Part shown: positions 32,338 through 41,519 of the stretch, piece after piece | Numbering within the stretch: position 1 is the first letter of the stretch | Layout of the letters: the number at the start of each line of letters is the position of its first letter | Source of the DNA: Bacteriovoracales bacterium | Lineage (GTDB): Bacteria > Bdellovibrionota > Bacteriovoracia > Bacteriovoracales > Bacteriovoracaceae | DNA: 42,732 nucleotides | NCBI GenBank assembly: GCA_026713835.1 | Contig: JAPONP010000152.1 | Coordinates: forward strand, 1 to 42,732 | Reading direction: 5' to 3' | Position numbers and translations under genes: made by a program | The notes under the pieces: model-generated | Told to the model about the DNA's origin: nothing | Seen by the model: the letters and a program-made list of their open reading frames with translations, nothing else | Databases searched by the model: none

Positions 32338-33870
32338 TCAATACCTCTTTAAAATGAGGGGGGTTGCAAGCATAGAGAGGACGACGATCATCAAACCGTA
32401 GAGGGAGGCCTGACCGTAAAGGCCTTCCGAAGCATCGATCCATAATTGAACGCTCAGGATCTCCATACCGGGGGGACGGAGGAGAAGTGGCATGGGAAGT
32501 TCTTTGAGAACGCTCACAAAGACCAGCAAAAAGGCACTGGCCACGCTTCCCTTGAGGAGGGGAAGAAAAACCCTTCTCAAAGTGGAAAGATACCCGTGAC
32601 CCAGATCAAAACTCGCATCCAAAAGGTTTTGTCCCAGTGACTTTTGCCCCCAGGACATGGCCTCAAGGCCTTGGGGGAAAAACCGAATAAAAAGTCCCAC
32701 GGCCAAGGGAATAACCGTTCCATAAAAACGTCCGAGGGCGGTTTGGGCCACAAAAATGACCCCCAAGGCTAAAAGAATACTCGGGATCCCGTAGAGAGAA
32801 AAGGCGATCTTTCTAAAGAGTTTTGCCCCAAAATGGTTCCCCCAAACTTTGAGACCGTAACTCACAAAAGGACCCGATAAAACCAAAGAGAAGGCCAAGG
32901 CAAAGGCCATGAGAAAAGTGTTCAGACATGGGGCCCACCATTTTGTAAAATCCACCTCCTCTGTAAAAAGGTAATAGGAGAGAGTGGCCAGGGGCAAGGC
33001 CACGGAAAGGAAAAAGAGAAGGCCTGCGAAGACCAAGGCCAACGCCCTCGCTACCGATCCCAAGGGATAAACGAAGACGGCTTCGGTCTTTCCCGTAAGA
33101 GATTCATGATGATTCTTCTCCAAGAGATAATCCCGCAGGCAAACCCCCGCAAGGGCCAGGAGGAAAAGGAACAAACCCAAAAGGGCGGCATTTTCCCGGT
33201 GAAAACTATTCAACTGATAGAAAACGGCCGTGGTCAAAGTATTAAAACGAAGTAAGGCGATGGTGCCAAAGTCGGCCAAGACGTAGAGCCCTGCGAGCAG
33301 GGCCGAGCTAAAGAGGGCCGGACGACAGAGGGGAATAAAAACGCCCATGATCGTTCGGAAACGATCGGCACCTAAGTCAAAGGCACTCTCTTCCAAGTGG
33401 GCCCCCATCTTTTTGAGTTGGGAACGACAGATAAGGAAACTATAGGGAAAGGTAAAGAGGGTGAGGATAAAAATAACTCCATCCGCTCCATAGATATTCC
33501 AAAGCTCCCTTCCTAGCCAGTCCGAAAGTATAGCCTTTGGGGCCAAAAGAGAGATATAGGCGATGGCCCCTATATAGCTTGGAATACCCAAGGGAAGGAC
33601 AAAGACAACCTCCCAAAACCTTTTTCCCGGCAAATCCGTTTTGACCACGAGGAAAGCGAGAAGAAAACCAATGGAGACGGAAAGTGTCGTCGTCACGGCC
33701 ACAATGGTGAAAGAATTAAAGAGGAGGGTGAAAAGATGTTTTTGAAACGATCCAAAGTCCCAAACCCCAAGGGCCGAAAAGGCTTTTTGAAGAATGGAAA
33801 AAAGGGGAAGGGAGAAAAGGAGGGCAGCCGCACTATAGCCCCCTCCCACCCAGCGGCTTAAAGTCTGCAA
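32338..33870 (-). CDS. fbpB: Iron(III) ABC transporter permease (two fused domains)
   Basis: A 510-residue inner-membrane permease with about twelve hydrophobic helices in two homologous halves, as in FbpB/SfuB. Each half carries a coupling-helix (EAA-like) segment: ESAFDLGADRFRTIMGVFIPLCRPAL in the first (the GAD...P pattern) and LLDASFDLGHGYLSTLRRVFLPLL in the second. The start is TTG 33870 with AAAGG upstream. Downstream of the binding-protein gene by 39 bases. Confidence 0.9.
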   Translation of the reverse strand: MQTLSRWVGGGYSAAALLFSLPLFSILQKAFSALGVWDFGSFQKHLFTLLFNSFTIVAVTTTLSVSIGFLLAFLVVKTDLPGKRFWEVVFVLPLGIPSYIGAIAYISLLAPKAILSDWLGRELWNIYGADGVIFILTLFTFPYSFLICRSQLKKMGAHLEESAFDLGADRFRTIMGVFIPLCRPALFSSALLAGLYVLADFGTIALLRFNTLTTAVFYQLNSFHRENAALLGLFLFLLALAGVCLRDYLLEKNHHESLTGKTEAVFVYPLGSVARALALVFAGLLFFLSVALPLATLSYYLFTEEVDFTKWWAPCLNTFLMAFALAFSLVLSGPFVSYGLKVWGNHFGAKLFRKIAFSLYGIPSILLALGVIFVAQTALGRFYGTVIPLAVGLFIRFFPQGLEAMSWGQKSLGQNLLDASFDLGHGYLSTLRRVFLPLLKGSVASAFLLVFVSVLKELPMPLLLRPPGMEILSVQLWIDASEGLYGQASLYGLMIVVLSMLATPLILKRY

Positions 33871-33909
33871 AACAAAAACCTTTTGCGTAACGGCTCACCC
33901 CATTCGCAG

Positions 33910-34896
33910 CTACTTGACGGCGAGATCAAGACCGGCCCTCTCTATGAGCTTTTTACTCTTTGGCCAGTTTTTCCCAAGGGTATCCAAAGCCATATCCAGG
34001 GTTTTGTATTGATGAACGGCTTTGGCCTCTTTGGGGGCCTTGAGGGCAGGATTTAAGGGAACCTCCAAGGAGGCATGGGCAAAGAGCTTTTGATTTTCTT
34101 TTTCGACGATCCATCTCATAAAGGCCTTGGATTCCCGAAAGTTTTTGGGATTGTTCAAAAGGGCCACACCGGCACTATTGGTGAAGGTTCCCATTCCCCC
34201 TTGATCGGGATAAACGGCCGCAACTCGATTGTGCTTTTTTTCCAATTTTTGAAGATGATAGTAATAGTTATTCACAAGACCGAATTTAAATTCCCCTCTT
34301 CCCACGGCCATTCTGATATCCGTATGCCCTTTGGTGATGGCCCCGGCATTTTCTTTGACCTTCTTCATCCATTCGAGGGTCTTCTTTTCTCCCCAAGTTG
34401 AACGAAGGGCCCCGATGTGGGCGATCATAGAGGAATTGCCACCACTCGTGATGGCAAACTGCCCTTTCCATTGGGGAAGGGTCAAGTCCCAAAGGGTCTT
34501 TGGCATTTTCTTCTGCGAGATCAAGTCCGTATTGTACATGAGGATACGAGAGCGGGCCGTGAGCCCGACCCACGAATTGTCCTTGGCCCTAAACTTTTGG
34601 GAAATGCCGATCTCAGCCCTGATATCGATTCCCTTTAAGGCCCCTTTAAGACGTAAAAATTCCAACTGCCCCACATCGTTTGAGATGAAAACATTTCCAA
34701 GAGGGTATCTTTGCTCTTCTAAAATTTTGATGACCTTAACGCCGCTTAGGAGCTTGGTCTTGATTTTGGTTTCCCTTTCAAATTTATCCAAAAGGGGACG
34801 GACAAACTTTTCCTTCCTGGACGAATAGACGATAAGATCCGCCCAAAGATCAAAAGCGATGAGAGAGAGGGGAAGAAAAAAGGCGATGAAGCGCAT
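33910..34896 (-). CDS. fbpA: Periplasmic iron(III)-binding protein
   Basis: A 328-residue substrate-binding protein of the FbpA/FutA class. Signal peptide: MRFIAFFLPLSLIAFDLWA before DLIVYSSR. The mature chain begins with the family's typical strand (LIVYSSRKEKFVRPLLDKFE). The LVNNYYYHLQKL segment supplies the adjacent tyrosines that bind iron in this family. An in-frame TTG at 34932, overlapping the pepN stop, would add twelve residues; ATG 34896 gives the cleaner signal peptide. It feeds the permease and ATPase encoded next. Confidence 0.88.
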   Translation of the reverse strand: MRFIAFFLPLSLIAFDLWADLIVYSSRKEKFVRPLLDKFERETKIKTKLLSGVKVIKILEEQRYPLGNVFISNDVGQLEFLRLKGALKGIDIRAEIGISQKFRAKDNSWVGLTARSRILMYNTDLISQKKMPKTLWDLTLPQWKGQFAITSGGNSSMIAHIGALRSTWGEKKTLEWMKKVKENAGAITKGHTDIRMAVGRGEFKFGLVNNYYYHLQKLEKKHNRVAAVYPDQGGMGTFTNSAGVALLNNPKNFRESKAFMRWIVEKENQKLFAHASLEVPLNPALKAPKEAKAVHQYKTLDMALDTLGKNWPKSKKLIERAGLDLAVK

Positions 34897-34928
34897 GAGT
34901 TCTAGGCTAAAAAAAAATGTTTGGTATG

Positions 34929-37535
34929 TCAAACAACTGCCGAGAGAGTTTTATCCAGGATCTCCAAGGTGTTGGGGGAAAGCGCTGAGCGTCGAAAGCT
35001 CTCGAGGATATCTTTGAGCGTCCCCTTTCGCTCCTCGTCCATGGCCGGGTATTGACGGAAGAGGGTCGCCGTCAATCTGGCGCAGATTTGGGGGTTGATA
35101 CCGTCATAGTTTTTGGCAAAATCCACAAAAAAACGGTAGCCACTCCCGTCTTTTCGGTGAAAGAGAAGGGGATTGGAAGCCAGGCCCATCATAAGGGCCG
35201 AGACTTGATTGGGGATGGTGATATGGAAACAATCGTCTTTCATCAAAGGGCCCAGTTTATCCAAGCGACCGGGGAAACGACCGGAAGCCTGGATGCGAAG
35301 CCACTGAGGATAAACCACGGCGTCCGTTTTCCAACGCCTATAAAAATCTGCACTCACTCTTTCCCTTTCAGGATGATCCCAAAGGGTTAAGGCTTCGAGA
35401 GCGGCCATTTTATCCGTCATATTATTGCTCTTGTCGTATTGGGAGGCCATGAGATCGACGGTTTGTTCGTCTTTTCCTTGGGCCATTACAAAAAGAGCGG
35501 TATTTCTAAGAAGCCTTCTCCCTATAGCTTCGGGAGAGGGGTTGTAAGGCCCATCATCTTCTAGCTTATGATAGAGTTCGACAAATCGGTGGTGGAAACG
35601 CTCATCTAAAAGACCGTAGAGAGTCTCTAGGGCCTTGGCGGATTCTTCAAAATCGATGGGCAACTGCTCTTGGGTCACCTCTTCAAAACTTGGAAGTCTC
35701 AGGGCATAAGCCTTGAGGGCCTTATCCAAATTTTGGTCTTTTAGAAGGTGGGCGTAGGCCTCAAAATAAAGCTTTCCAACGAGGGGGGGGGTTCCCTCCT
35801 TGATTTGATCTTTGATTTTAAGAATCTCTCTCATGGCCAATTTTTGAGAGGCCTCGAAACGATTGAAATCATCGGAATCGAATTTCATCAAAAACACCAA
35901 GTCTTGATCGCTATAATCGTAAGAGACATTCACCGGGGAAGCGAAATTGAGATTGAGGGAAGGAACGGCTTCTTTCGGGATACCCGGAAAGGAAAAGGAT
36001 TCCTCTTCCCGAGAAATGACGAGTTCTTTTTTCTTCAAAAGTTTTCCGTCTAGGTCGTAAAAGGCCACCGGGAAGGGAAAAGTGAAGGGGCGGTTTTGAC
36101 TTTGGGTGGGAGTGGACTGGCGGATTTGAAGCTCGATCCCTTTATCTTTTGGTTGAATCCGGGCCCAAACCTTGGGAGTCCCGGCCTGCTCATACCAAGT
36201 CTTTTGAAATTGATCCAAGTCGTATCCACCGGCCAATTCCATAGCGTGGATAAAATCATTGGTCGTAACGGCCTGACCGTCATAGAGTTCAAAATATTTA
36301 TCCATTCCCCGGCGAAAATTTTCCTTTCCGATAAGACCGGCCACCATGCGGATCACTTCGGCCCCCTTATTGTAAACGGTTGCTGTGTAAAAATTGTCAA
36401 CTTTGAGATAGCTTTGCGGGCGTATGGGATGGGCCATGGGCCCTGCATCCTCCGAGTATTGAAGTCTCTTTAAGTCCTTAACGGTTTTGACCCTCTCCAC
36501 GGGACGAGATTGCATATCGGCGGAAAATTCTTGATCCCGATAGACGGTAAGCCCTTCCTTTAACGTCAGTTGGAACCAATCCCGGCAGGTCACTCGATTG
36601 CCCGTCCAATTGTGGAAGTACTCGTGGGCGATGATACCTTCAATATTTTGATAGCGATGATCCGTAGCCGATTCCGGGTCAGCCAAAACGCAGGAGGAAT
36701 TGAAGATATTGAGCCCCTTGTTTTCCATGGCCCCCATATTAAAAGCGTCCACGGCCACGATCATATAGATATCGAGATCGTATTCGAGGCCAAAGGTTTC
36801 CTCATCCCATTTCATGGATTTTTTAAGGGACTCCATGGCATGAAGGCAACGGGCCTCATTGCCCGGATCACAATAGATTTCCAGATTGATCACCCGACCC
36901 GAAAGGATCGAAACGTATCGGTCTCGAATAACTCCCAAGTTCCCGGCCACGAGGGCAAAGAGATAGCATGGCTTCGGGAAGGGATCTTCCCAGACCACGA
37001 AGTGCCGTCCTCCGGAAAGATTTCCCCTTTCGATGGGATTACCATTAGAGAGGAATCTTGGATAGCGTGTTTTATCCCCCTCAATCCGCACCCGATATCG
37101 ACTCATGACATCCGGGCGATCCAAAAAATAGGTGATATGGCGAAACCCCTGGGCCTCGCATTGGGTACAAAAAACGGGCCCACTCCTATAGAGCCCCTCA
37201 AGGGATTTATTGTTTTCGGGATGAATCCGAACACGGGTTTGGAGATTAAACTCTCGGGGCAAATCGTAGAGGGTAAGAGTTTTGCTCGTCACTTGGTAAC
37301 GGGAAGCAGGACACTCTCGACCGTTTAGATGGAGGGAAAGAAGCGTGAGACCTACTCCATCAAGAGTGAGAGGGACAAGGGGCCCCGGAGATTTTTGCTC
37401 GATTTGAAGAGTCGTCGTGACGATCGTCTCCCTTTCAAAGAATTCAACTTTCATCTCCACTTTTTCGATGGAGTGGGATGGAGGGCGATAATCTTTAAGA
37501 TGGGTCATCATGTCGATATTTTGGCCGTCACTCAT
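34929..37535 (-). CDS. pepN: Aminopeptidase N (M1 family, E. coli type)
   Basis: Zinc metallopeptidase of 868 residues (E. coli PepN has 870) that removes N-terminal amino acids. The exopeptidase motif GAMEN is at 268-272, the zinc site HEYFHNW begins at 304, and the third ligand Glu327 is in LKEGLTVYRDQEFS. The cytoplasmic start ATG 37535 follows GGGAGATCCTT; the frame is open further upstream to 37754 but runs through the divergent promoter region. It is the first gene of the minus-strand run leading into the iron transporter, an unusual pairing. Confidence 0.95.
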   Translation of the reverse strand: MSDGQNIDMMTHLKDYRPPSHSIEKVEMKVEFFERETIVTTTLQIEQKSPGPLVPLTLDGVGLTLLSLHLNGRECPASRYQVTSKTLTLYDLPREFNLQTRVRIHPENNKSLEGLYRSGPVFCTQCEAQGFRHITYFLDRPDVMSRYRVRIEGDKTRYPRFLSNGNPIERGNLSGGRHFVVWEDPFPKPCYLFALVAGNLGVIRDRYVSILSGRVINLEIYCDPGNEARCLHAMESLKKSMKWDEETFGLEYDLDIYMIVAVDAFNMGAMENKGLNIFNSSCVLADPESATDHRYQNIEGIIAHEYFHNWTGNRVTCRDWFQLTLKEGLTVYRDQEFSADMQSRPVERVKTVKDLKRLQYSEDAGPMAHPIRPQSYLKVDNFYTATVYNKGAEVIRMVAGLIGKENFRRGMDKYFELYDGQAVTTNDFIHAMELAGGYDLDQFQKTWYEQAGTPKVWARIQPKDKGIELQIRQSTPTQSQNRPFTFPFPVAFYDLDGKLLKKKELVISREEESFSFPGIPKEAVPSLNLNFASPVNVSYDYSDQDLVFLMKFDSDDFNRFEASQKLAMREILKIKDQIKEGTPPLVGKLYFEAYAHLLKDQNLDKALKAYALRLPSFEEVTQEQLPIDFEESAKALETLYGLLDERFHHRFVELYHKLEDDGPYNPSPEAIGRRLLRNTALFVMAQGKDEQTVDLMASQYDKSNNMTDKMAALEALTLWDHPERERVSADFYRRWKTDAVVYPQWLRIQASGRFPGRLDKLGPLMKDDCFHITIPNQVSALMMGLASNPLLFHRKDGSGYRFFVDFAKNYDGINPQICARLTATLFRQYPAMDEERKGTLKDILESFRRSALSPNTLEILDKTLSAVV

Positions 37536-37636
37536 AAGGATCTCCCAGTAAACTTTCTTTTTCGTACATGGTTTCGAGCATCGTTTATATGACGATCTAG
37601 GCACTTTGGTCAATGTTTTAAAAAGAGTGCTGCATT

Positions 37637-37642
37637 TATAAT
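37637..37642 (+). promoter_or_regulatory. Possible -10 of the MnmA-like gene
   Basis: TATAAT overlaps the upstream ATG candidate at 37641. If used, transcription would begin past that ATG and translation would start at TTG 37668, which has AGGGGGAA upstream. No convincing -35 was found. Confidence 0.3.
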
Positions 37643-38786
37643 GGCGAAGAAAGGGGCAGGGGGAACCTTGAGCATTAAACCCAACTCCAGAGTTCTCGTA
37701 GGCATGACAGGAGGCTTGGCCTCTACGGTGGCCGCTTTTTTGCTCAAGGGGCAAGGATTTAAAGTCCTAGGTCTTGGCATCCAATTTTTCCCACAAAGCG
37801 ATAAGGCTAAAGATGAACAAATCCTAGGAGATTTTTGCCATGTGAAGGCTTTGGAGGATGCCAAATCCGTCTGTGATGCTCTCGATATTCCCTTTTATGC
37901 CGTCGATGCCCAAAGTGAATTTCAGGCGAGGATTTTAGATCAAGTGGCGACCTCAAGGCTTGAGGGCCGCTTTTTCTCAACGTGTATGGAATGTCATAAG
38001 ATCAAATTTCGCCTTCTTCAAGAAAAGGCCAAAAAGTTGGATTGCCAATTCATTGCCACCGGACATTTCGCCAAAATTTATCACGGAACGACCAATGAGG
38101 CCGTCCAAATCCATTCTTCCAAGGATGAGGAAAACGATCAATCCCATCTTTTGGCCAAAGTCGATCCCAAGAATGTGAAAAACCTCATCCTTCCCCTGGG
38201 AGATTTAAAAAAAGAGGAGCTAATGGAAGTGGCCGATCGTTACCAACTCAAATATCTCAAGCGTTCCAAAAGGACAGAGAGTTGTTTTTTTAGCGGAGAG
38301 AAGATATCCCATTATATCGAAAATCGGGCCCACCCATCTTTATCAAAATCCGTGAGTTTTTTTGATGGAGAGGAACAACGCCCTCTTGGGTCTAGTGAAC
38401 AGGGAATCCATTGTTTTTTTATTGGGCAACAAGGAGTCCAACCTTCGGATAAAGGCCATCGAATCAATGCCTCTTTTGTGGTAACGGAAATTTGTCTCGA
38501 ATCGAGGCGGGTCATCTTGGGAGAGAGGAAAAAACTGGAGAAAAGACGGATAAAGGTAGAGCGTTTGCGTTTTGATGAGAGTTTTGATCGCACAAAACCT
38601 CGCTCTCTTTATGTCAGGTTTGAAGAAGGCCCAGGATATAAGTGTACTCTTTTTTTTAAAAATAACGATACGGCCTTATTGGAGCTCTCCGAGAGCATCT
38701 ACAATAAGGGGAAAGGGCATGTGGCCGTTTTTTACAATAGTCTTTCAAAAAAGGCTCGGATTTTAGGCCGTGGCACCGTCGAGTAA
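37641..38786 (+). CDS. MnmA paralog with degenerate PP-loop
   Basis: A 381-residue member of the tRNA 2-thiouridylase family that aligns with the next gene throughout. The ATP-pyrophosphatase loop SGGVDSS has become TGGLAST (23-29), losing the Ser and Asp. The two catalytic cysteine positions are kept: Cys117 in CMECHKIKF (cf. VLCNRHIKF) and Cys214 in TESCFFSG (cf. TGICFVG). ATGHFAKI, ENDQSHLL and the C-terminal barrel are also recognisable. It may bind sulfur or tRNA without adenylation, or use a changed nucleotide mode. TTG 37668 with a good ribosome site is a likely true start; ATG 37641 has none. Confidence 0.78.
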   Translation: MAKKGAGGTLSIKPNSRVLVGMTGGLASTVAAFLLKGQGFKVLGLGIQFFPQSDKAKDEQILGDFCHVKALEDAKSVCDALDIPFYAVDAQSEFQARILDQVATSRLEGRFFSTCMECHKIKFRLLQEKAKKLDCQFIATGHFAKIYHGTTNEAVQIHSSKDEENDQSHLLAKVDPKNVKNLILPLGDLKKEELMEVADRYQLKYLKRSKRTESCFFSGEKISHYIENRAHPSLSKSVSFFDGEEQRPLGSSEQGIHCFFIGQQGVQPSDKGHRINASFVVTEICLESRRVILGERKKLEKRRIKVERLRFDESFDRTKPRSLYVRFEEGPGYKCTLFFKNNDTALLELSESIYNKGKGHVAVFYNSLSKKARILGRGTVE

Positions 38787-38821
38787 TTTGCCCCGTTCCC
38801 TTTTTTTTGCTAGGGTGGGGC

Positions 38822-39979
38822 GTGAAAAAAATCGGAAAAAAATATAGGATCGTTGTGGCCATGTCCGGAGGGGTGGACTCCTCCGTAGCCGCCCTTTTGC
38901 TCAAAGAGCAAGGCCATGAGGTCTTGGGCCTTTTTATGAAAAACTGGGAGGAATGGGACGGTGAAGGCACTTGTCAGGCTTCCAAGGATTTTTCCGATAT
39001 GGCCCAAGTTTGCGAACAGATCGGAATAGAATATCGCCAAATCAATTTGTCCAAAGAGTATTGGCAAAACGTCTTCTCCCATTTTATTCGAGATTGCAAG
39101 GAAGGCCTGACTCCCAATCCCGATGTTCTTTGTAACCGCCACATCAAATTCGATATCTTTTTAAAAAAGGCCTTGGAATTTGAAGCGGACTTTGTGGCCA
39201 CGGGCCACTACTGCCAAATCGATCGTACCCTCCCCTTTCCTCGCCTCAAAAAATCCGTGGATACCCGGAAGGATCAAAGTTATTTTCTTCAAGGTGTGAC
39301 GGAGAAAGCCTTGGAAAAAACGCTCTTTCCCATAGGTCATCTCCCAAAGAGCGAGGTGAGAAAGATCGCCCAAAATCACCGTCTTATCACCGGGGACAAA
39401 AAGGATTCCACGGGAATCTGTTTTGTGGGAAAAAGGGCCTTTGGGGAACTTCTGGGAGACTACCTCCACCCTCAACCGGGGTCCATCAAAACCTTGACGG
39501 GAAAGAGGGTTGGAGAGCATAGGGGACTTTCGTTTTATACGATGGGACAACGAAGGGGCCTTGGCCTTGGAGGAGAGGGAGAGGCGTGGTTTGTGGTGGA
39601 CAAGGACATAAACTCCAATACCCTCCTCGTGGAAAGGGGGGAAAATCATCCGGCCCTTTATACGGATCGGCTTTGGGCCAAGGAATTGAGTTGGATCAAT
39701 CCCCGTTCCGGGCAACATTTTTTAACAGATCAAAGCTATTCCCTCAAGGCAAAAATCCGCTATCGTCAACGAGACCAGGATTGTCATCTCACCCTTTTGG
39801 AATCCGGGGAGATCGAAGCCCACTTCTCCCATCCCCAAAGGGGCATTGCCCCCGGACAATACATCTGCTTTTATGAGGGAGATATTTGCTTGGGAGGGGC
39901 CAAAATCCTAAGACGGGAAAAGAGCTTTTATCACCGGGCACAGATTGGCCGTGAGCAAAATGCGATTTCAAACCTTTAG
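38822..39979 (+). CDS. mnmA: tRNA-specific 2-thiouridylase
   Basis: Enzyme of 385 residues that makes 2-thiouridine at wobble U34 of Glu, Gln and Lys tRNAs. It has an intact PP-loop SGGVDSS, FMKNWEEWD, catalytic cysteines in NPDVLCNRHIKF and TGICFVG, RKDQSYFLQGV, and the C-terminal barrel with YTMGQRRGLGLGG. The start GTG 38822 follows GGGTGGGG; the frame also opens at TTG 38807. It lies 35 bases after its degenerate paralog, probably co-transcribed. Confidence 0.96.
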   Translation: MKKIGKKYRIVVAMSGGVDSSVAALLLKEQGHEVLGLFMKNWEEWDGEGTCQASKDFSDMAQVCEQIGIEYRQINLSKEYWQNVFSHFIRDCKEGLTPNPDVLCNRHIKFDIFLKKALEFEADFVATGHYCQIDRTLPFPRLKKSVDTRKDQSYFLQGVTEKALEKTLFPIGHLPKSEVRKIAQNHRLITGDKKDSTGICFVGKRAFGELLGDYLHPQPGSIKTLTGKRVGEHRGLSFYTMGQRRGLGLGGEGEAWFVVDKDINSNTLLVERGENHPALYTDRLWAKELSWINPRSGQHFLTDQSYSLKAKIRYRQRDQDCHLTLLESGEIEAHFSHPQRGIAPGQYICFYEGDICLGGAKILRREKSFYHRAQIGREQNAISNL

Positions 39980-40064
39980 CTCACCATCCACTCTAACCCA
40001 TTGAAGTCACTACATTTTTCCGTTCGACATGCTTCATCAAGAACACTGCAAAAAATGAAAGATA

Positions 40065-40079
40065 GTGTAAATAACCCTG
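40065..40079. promoter_or_regulatory. Recurrent GTGTAAAA motif, degenerate copy 4
   Basis: ATAGTGTAAA matches the left part of the sites at 5613 and 26876; the right arm is replaced, but GTCAC occurs 15 bases on. It lies 28 bases upstream of the -35 at 40108. Confidence 0.25.
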
Positions 40080-40107
40080 TAAAAAGTAGTCACCCTTCCT
40101 TCTTCCC

Positions 40108-40135
40108 TTGACCCATTTCTATATCCGACTATGAT
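40108..40135 (+). promoter_or_regulatory. Promoter of the secreted-protein gene
   Basis: TTGACC (40108-40113), a 16-base spacer and TATGAT (40130-40135), followed by GGG. Same form as the promoter at 26908. Confidence 0.6.
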
Positions 40136-40221
40136 GGGCTCCAATATATTTGGGTTCACAAATTTTTTCATAAGGAAAGAGATTTTGTGTGACCTATAAC
40201 TTAAACAACCAGGAGATTGAA

Positions 40222-41415
40222 ATGAAGAAGAAGACGAAAAAGAGTCTATTGTTTTTAGCACTCGGTGCTATCTGCATCGTTCCGACCATGGCCTTTGGAC
40301 AAGTGACCACTAGCTGTCCCGACTGCTCCCATGTGGTGCCTTACTTTAAAGGCCCCGGTGGACTTATTGCAACGACTGACGGTGCCGATGAAGTCGTTTA
40401 TCTTGCCACCTGTGGCAATGTGGTGAGAAGCGGAACGCTCACAGCTAGTACAAACGGTACGGTCGCAATGTCGTTTGTAGATGAAAACATCGTCTGCGAT
40501 GAAAACAATGCCTCCCTTGAAATTGGCCCTATAACAGACGGTGGCTGGTACTGGCTCACGGGAGCTACGAACTCCGCTGTCGGCTCTTTGGTTAATAAGT
40601 CGATTCTCAATAATACGAGGATTATGCCCACGAATCCCGGTTCAAGTGTCACCATCTTGGAAGGAAATGGGGCAAACTTCCTTGAACATCCTGCTTCAGG
40701 GCGCATCGGAATCCTACCAACCATTGTTCCCGAGCCACCCGTAGATCCCCTGGGATCATGTGGTGCCTACAGGGTCGATGAAGACACCATCAAGCAAAAA
40801 TCAAGCGATTGTGCCTTGGGCGATGGTTCTGCCTATGTTCGAGTCGAAGGTCCGGGCAATTATGGAAGAAGGACACCTATCACAAATGGCATGATTTCCC
40901 GCAATTACACGGGCGATGTCACCGTCAAGATAAACCTCTGGAGTAACGGTGGGGTTGTTTCCACCGATACGACGAGTACTCCGATCGGAACGGGCTATCG
41001 TAATCTTGGGGATTCACTTAGCTTGAGTCAAGTTGTGATCGAAGGCCCTTCCCCCAGTGTCACACTCGAAGACGTGCTTGGAGACGCTAATGCCTCAAGC
41101 TCCCAAACAGTTGTCGAAGGCACTGCAGATAATTCCGGTGATCACGTCATCGTTACAATTGAAGGTGCCGATTCAAGTGACTATTGCACCGACAGTAGAA
41201 GCCAGAATACAACCATTAGCATCTACCTCGTCAGCAACAGCGACACGGAAGATAATTTGCTTCCTGCCGTAAAGGCCTTGAGTGGATCTATGCCTTCAAC
41301 ACTACAAGCTGTTCACGGTAAGACCACGCTCACGATTAAATGCCCTCCGCCTTCAGCCAATAAGGGCCAAAACCTTGTACCGAGCAATCCATTCCCAACT
41401 GACCGGAATGGCTAG
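40222..41415 (+). CDS. Secreted protein of unknown function, Thr/Ser/Asn-rich
   Basis: A 397-residue exported protein. The start ATG 40222 lies six bases after AGGAG and begins a classical signal peptide (KKKTKK, hydrophobic core, TMAFG before QVTTSC); the frame is open from 40189. The mature protein is Thr/Ser/Asn/Gly-rich with alternating strands, and has about eight Cys in spaced pairs (SCPDC near the N-terminus, DYCTDS and IKCPP later). This is typical of disulfide-stabilised surface or matrix proteins, perhaps beta-solenoid in type. Two sections split near the PEPPVDPLG linker (about residue 170). It is monocistronic, with its own promoter and a strong terminator. No family recognised. 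Confidence 0.75.
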   Translation: MKKKTKKSLLFLALGAICIVPTMAFGQVTTSCPDCSHVVPYFKGPGGLIATTDGADEVVYLATCGNVVRSGTLTASTNGTVAMSFVDENIVCDENNASLEIGPITDGGWYWLTGATNSAVGSLVNKSILNNTRIMPTNPGSSVTILEGNGANFLEHPASGRIGILPTIVPEPPVDPLGSCGAYRVDEDTIKQKSSDCALGDGSAYVRVEGPGNYGRRTPITNGMISRNYTGDVTVKINLWSNGGVVSTDTTSTPIGTGYRNLGDSLSLSQVVIEGPSPSVTLEDVLGDANASSSQTVVEGTADNSGDHVIVTIEGADSSDYCTDSRSQNTTISIYLVSNSDTEDNLLPAVKALSGSMPSTLQAVHGKTTLTIKCPPPSANKGQNLVPSNPFPTDRNG

Positions 41416-41427
41416 AAGATAATGTCC

Positions 41428-41466
41428 AAAATCGGCATCGCCGGAGTCAAGGCGATGCCGATTTTT
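41428..41466 (+). terminator. Rho-independent terminator
   Basis: AATCGGCATCGCC pairs perfectly with GGCGATGCCGATT across an eight-base loop and runs into TTTT. It lies 12 bases after the secreted-protein stop. The strongest terminator in the window. Confidence 0.92.
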
Positions 41467-41519
41467 ACCCCTGCCCCATGCACTATTTGAACCCAAGAAG
41501 AGGAAAAGAGAGGCCCAGT

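Noticed and set aside
36366-36384. Further copy of the GTGTAAAA motif
   Set aside because: It lies in the pepN coding sequence and lacks the CAC arm; probably chance.
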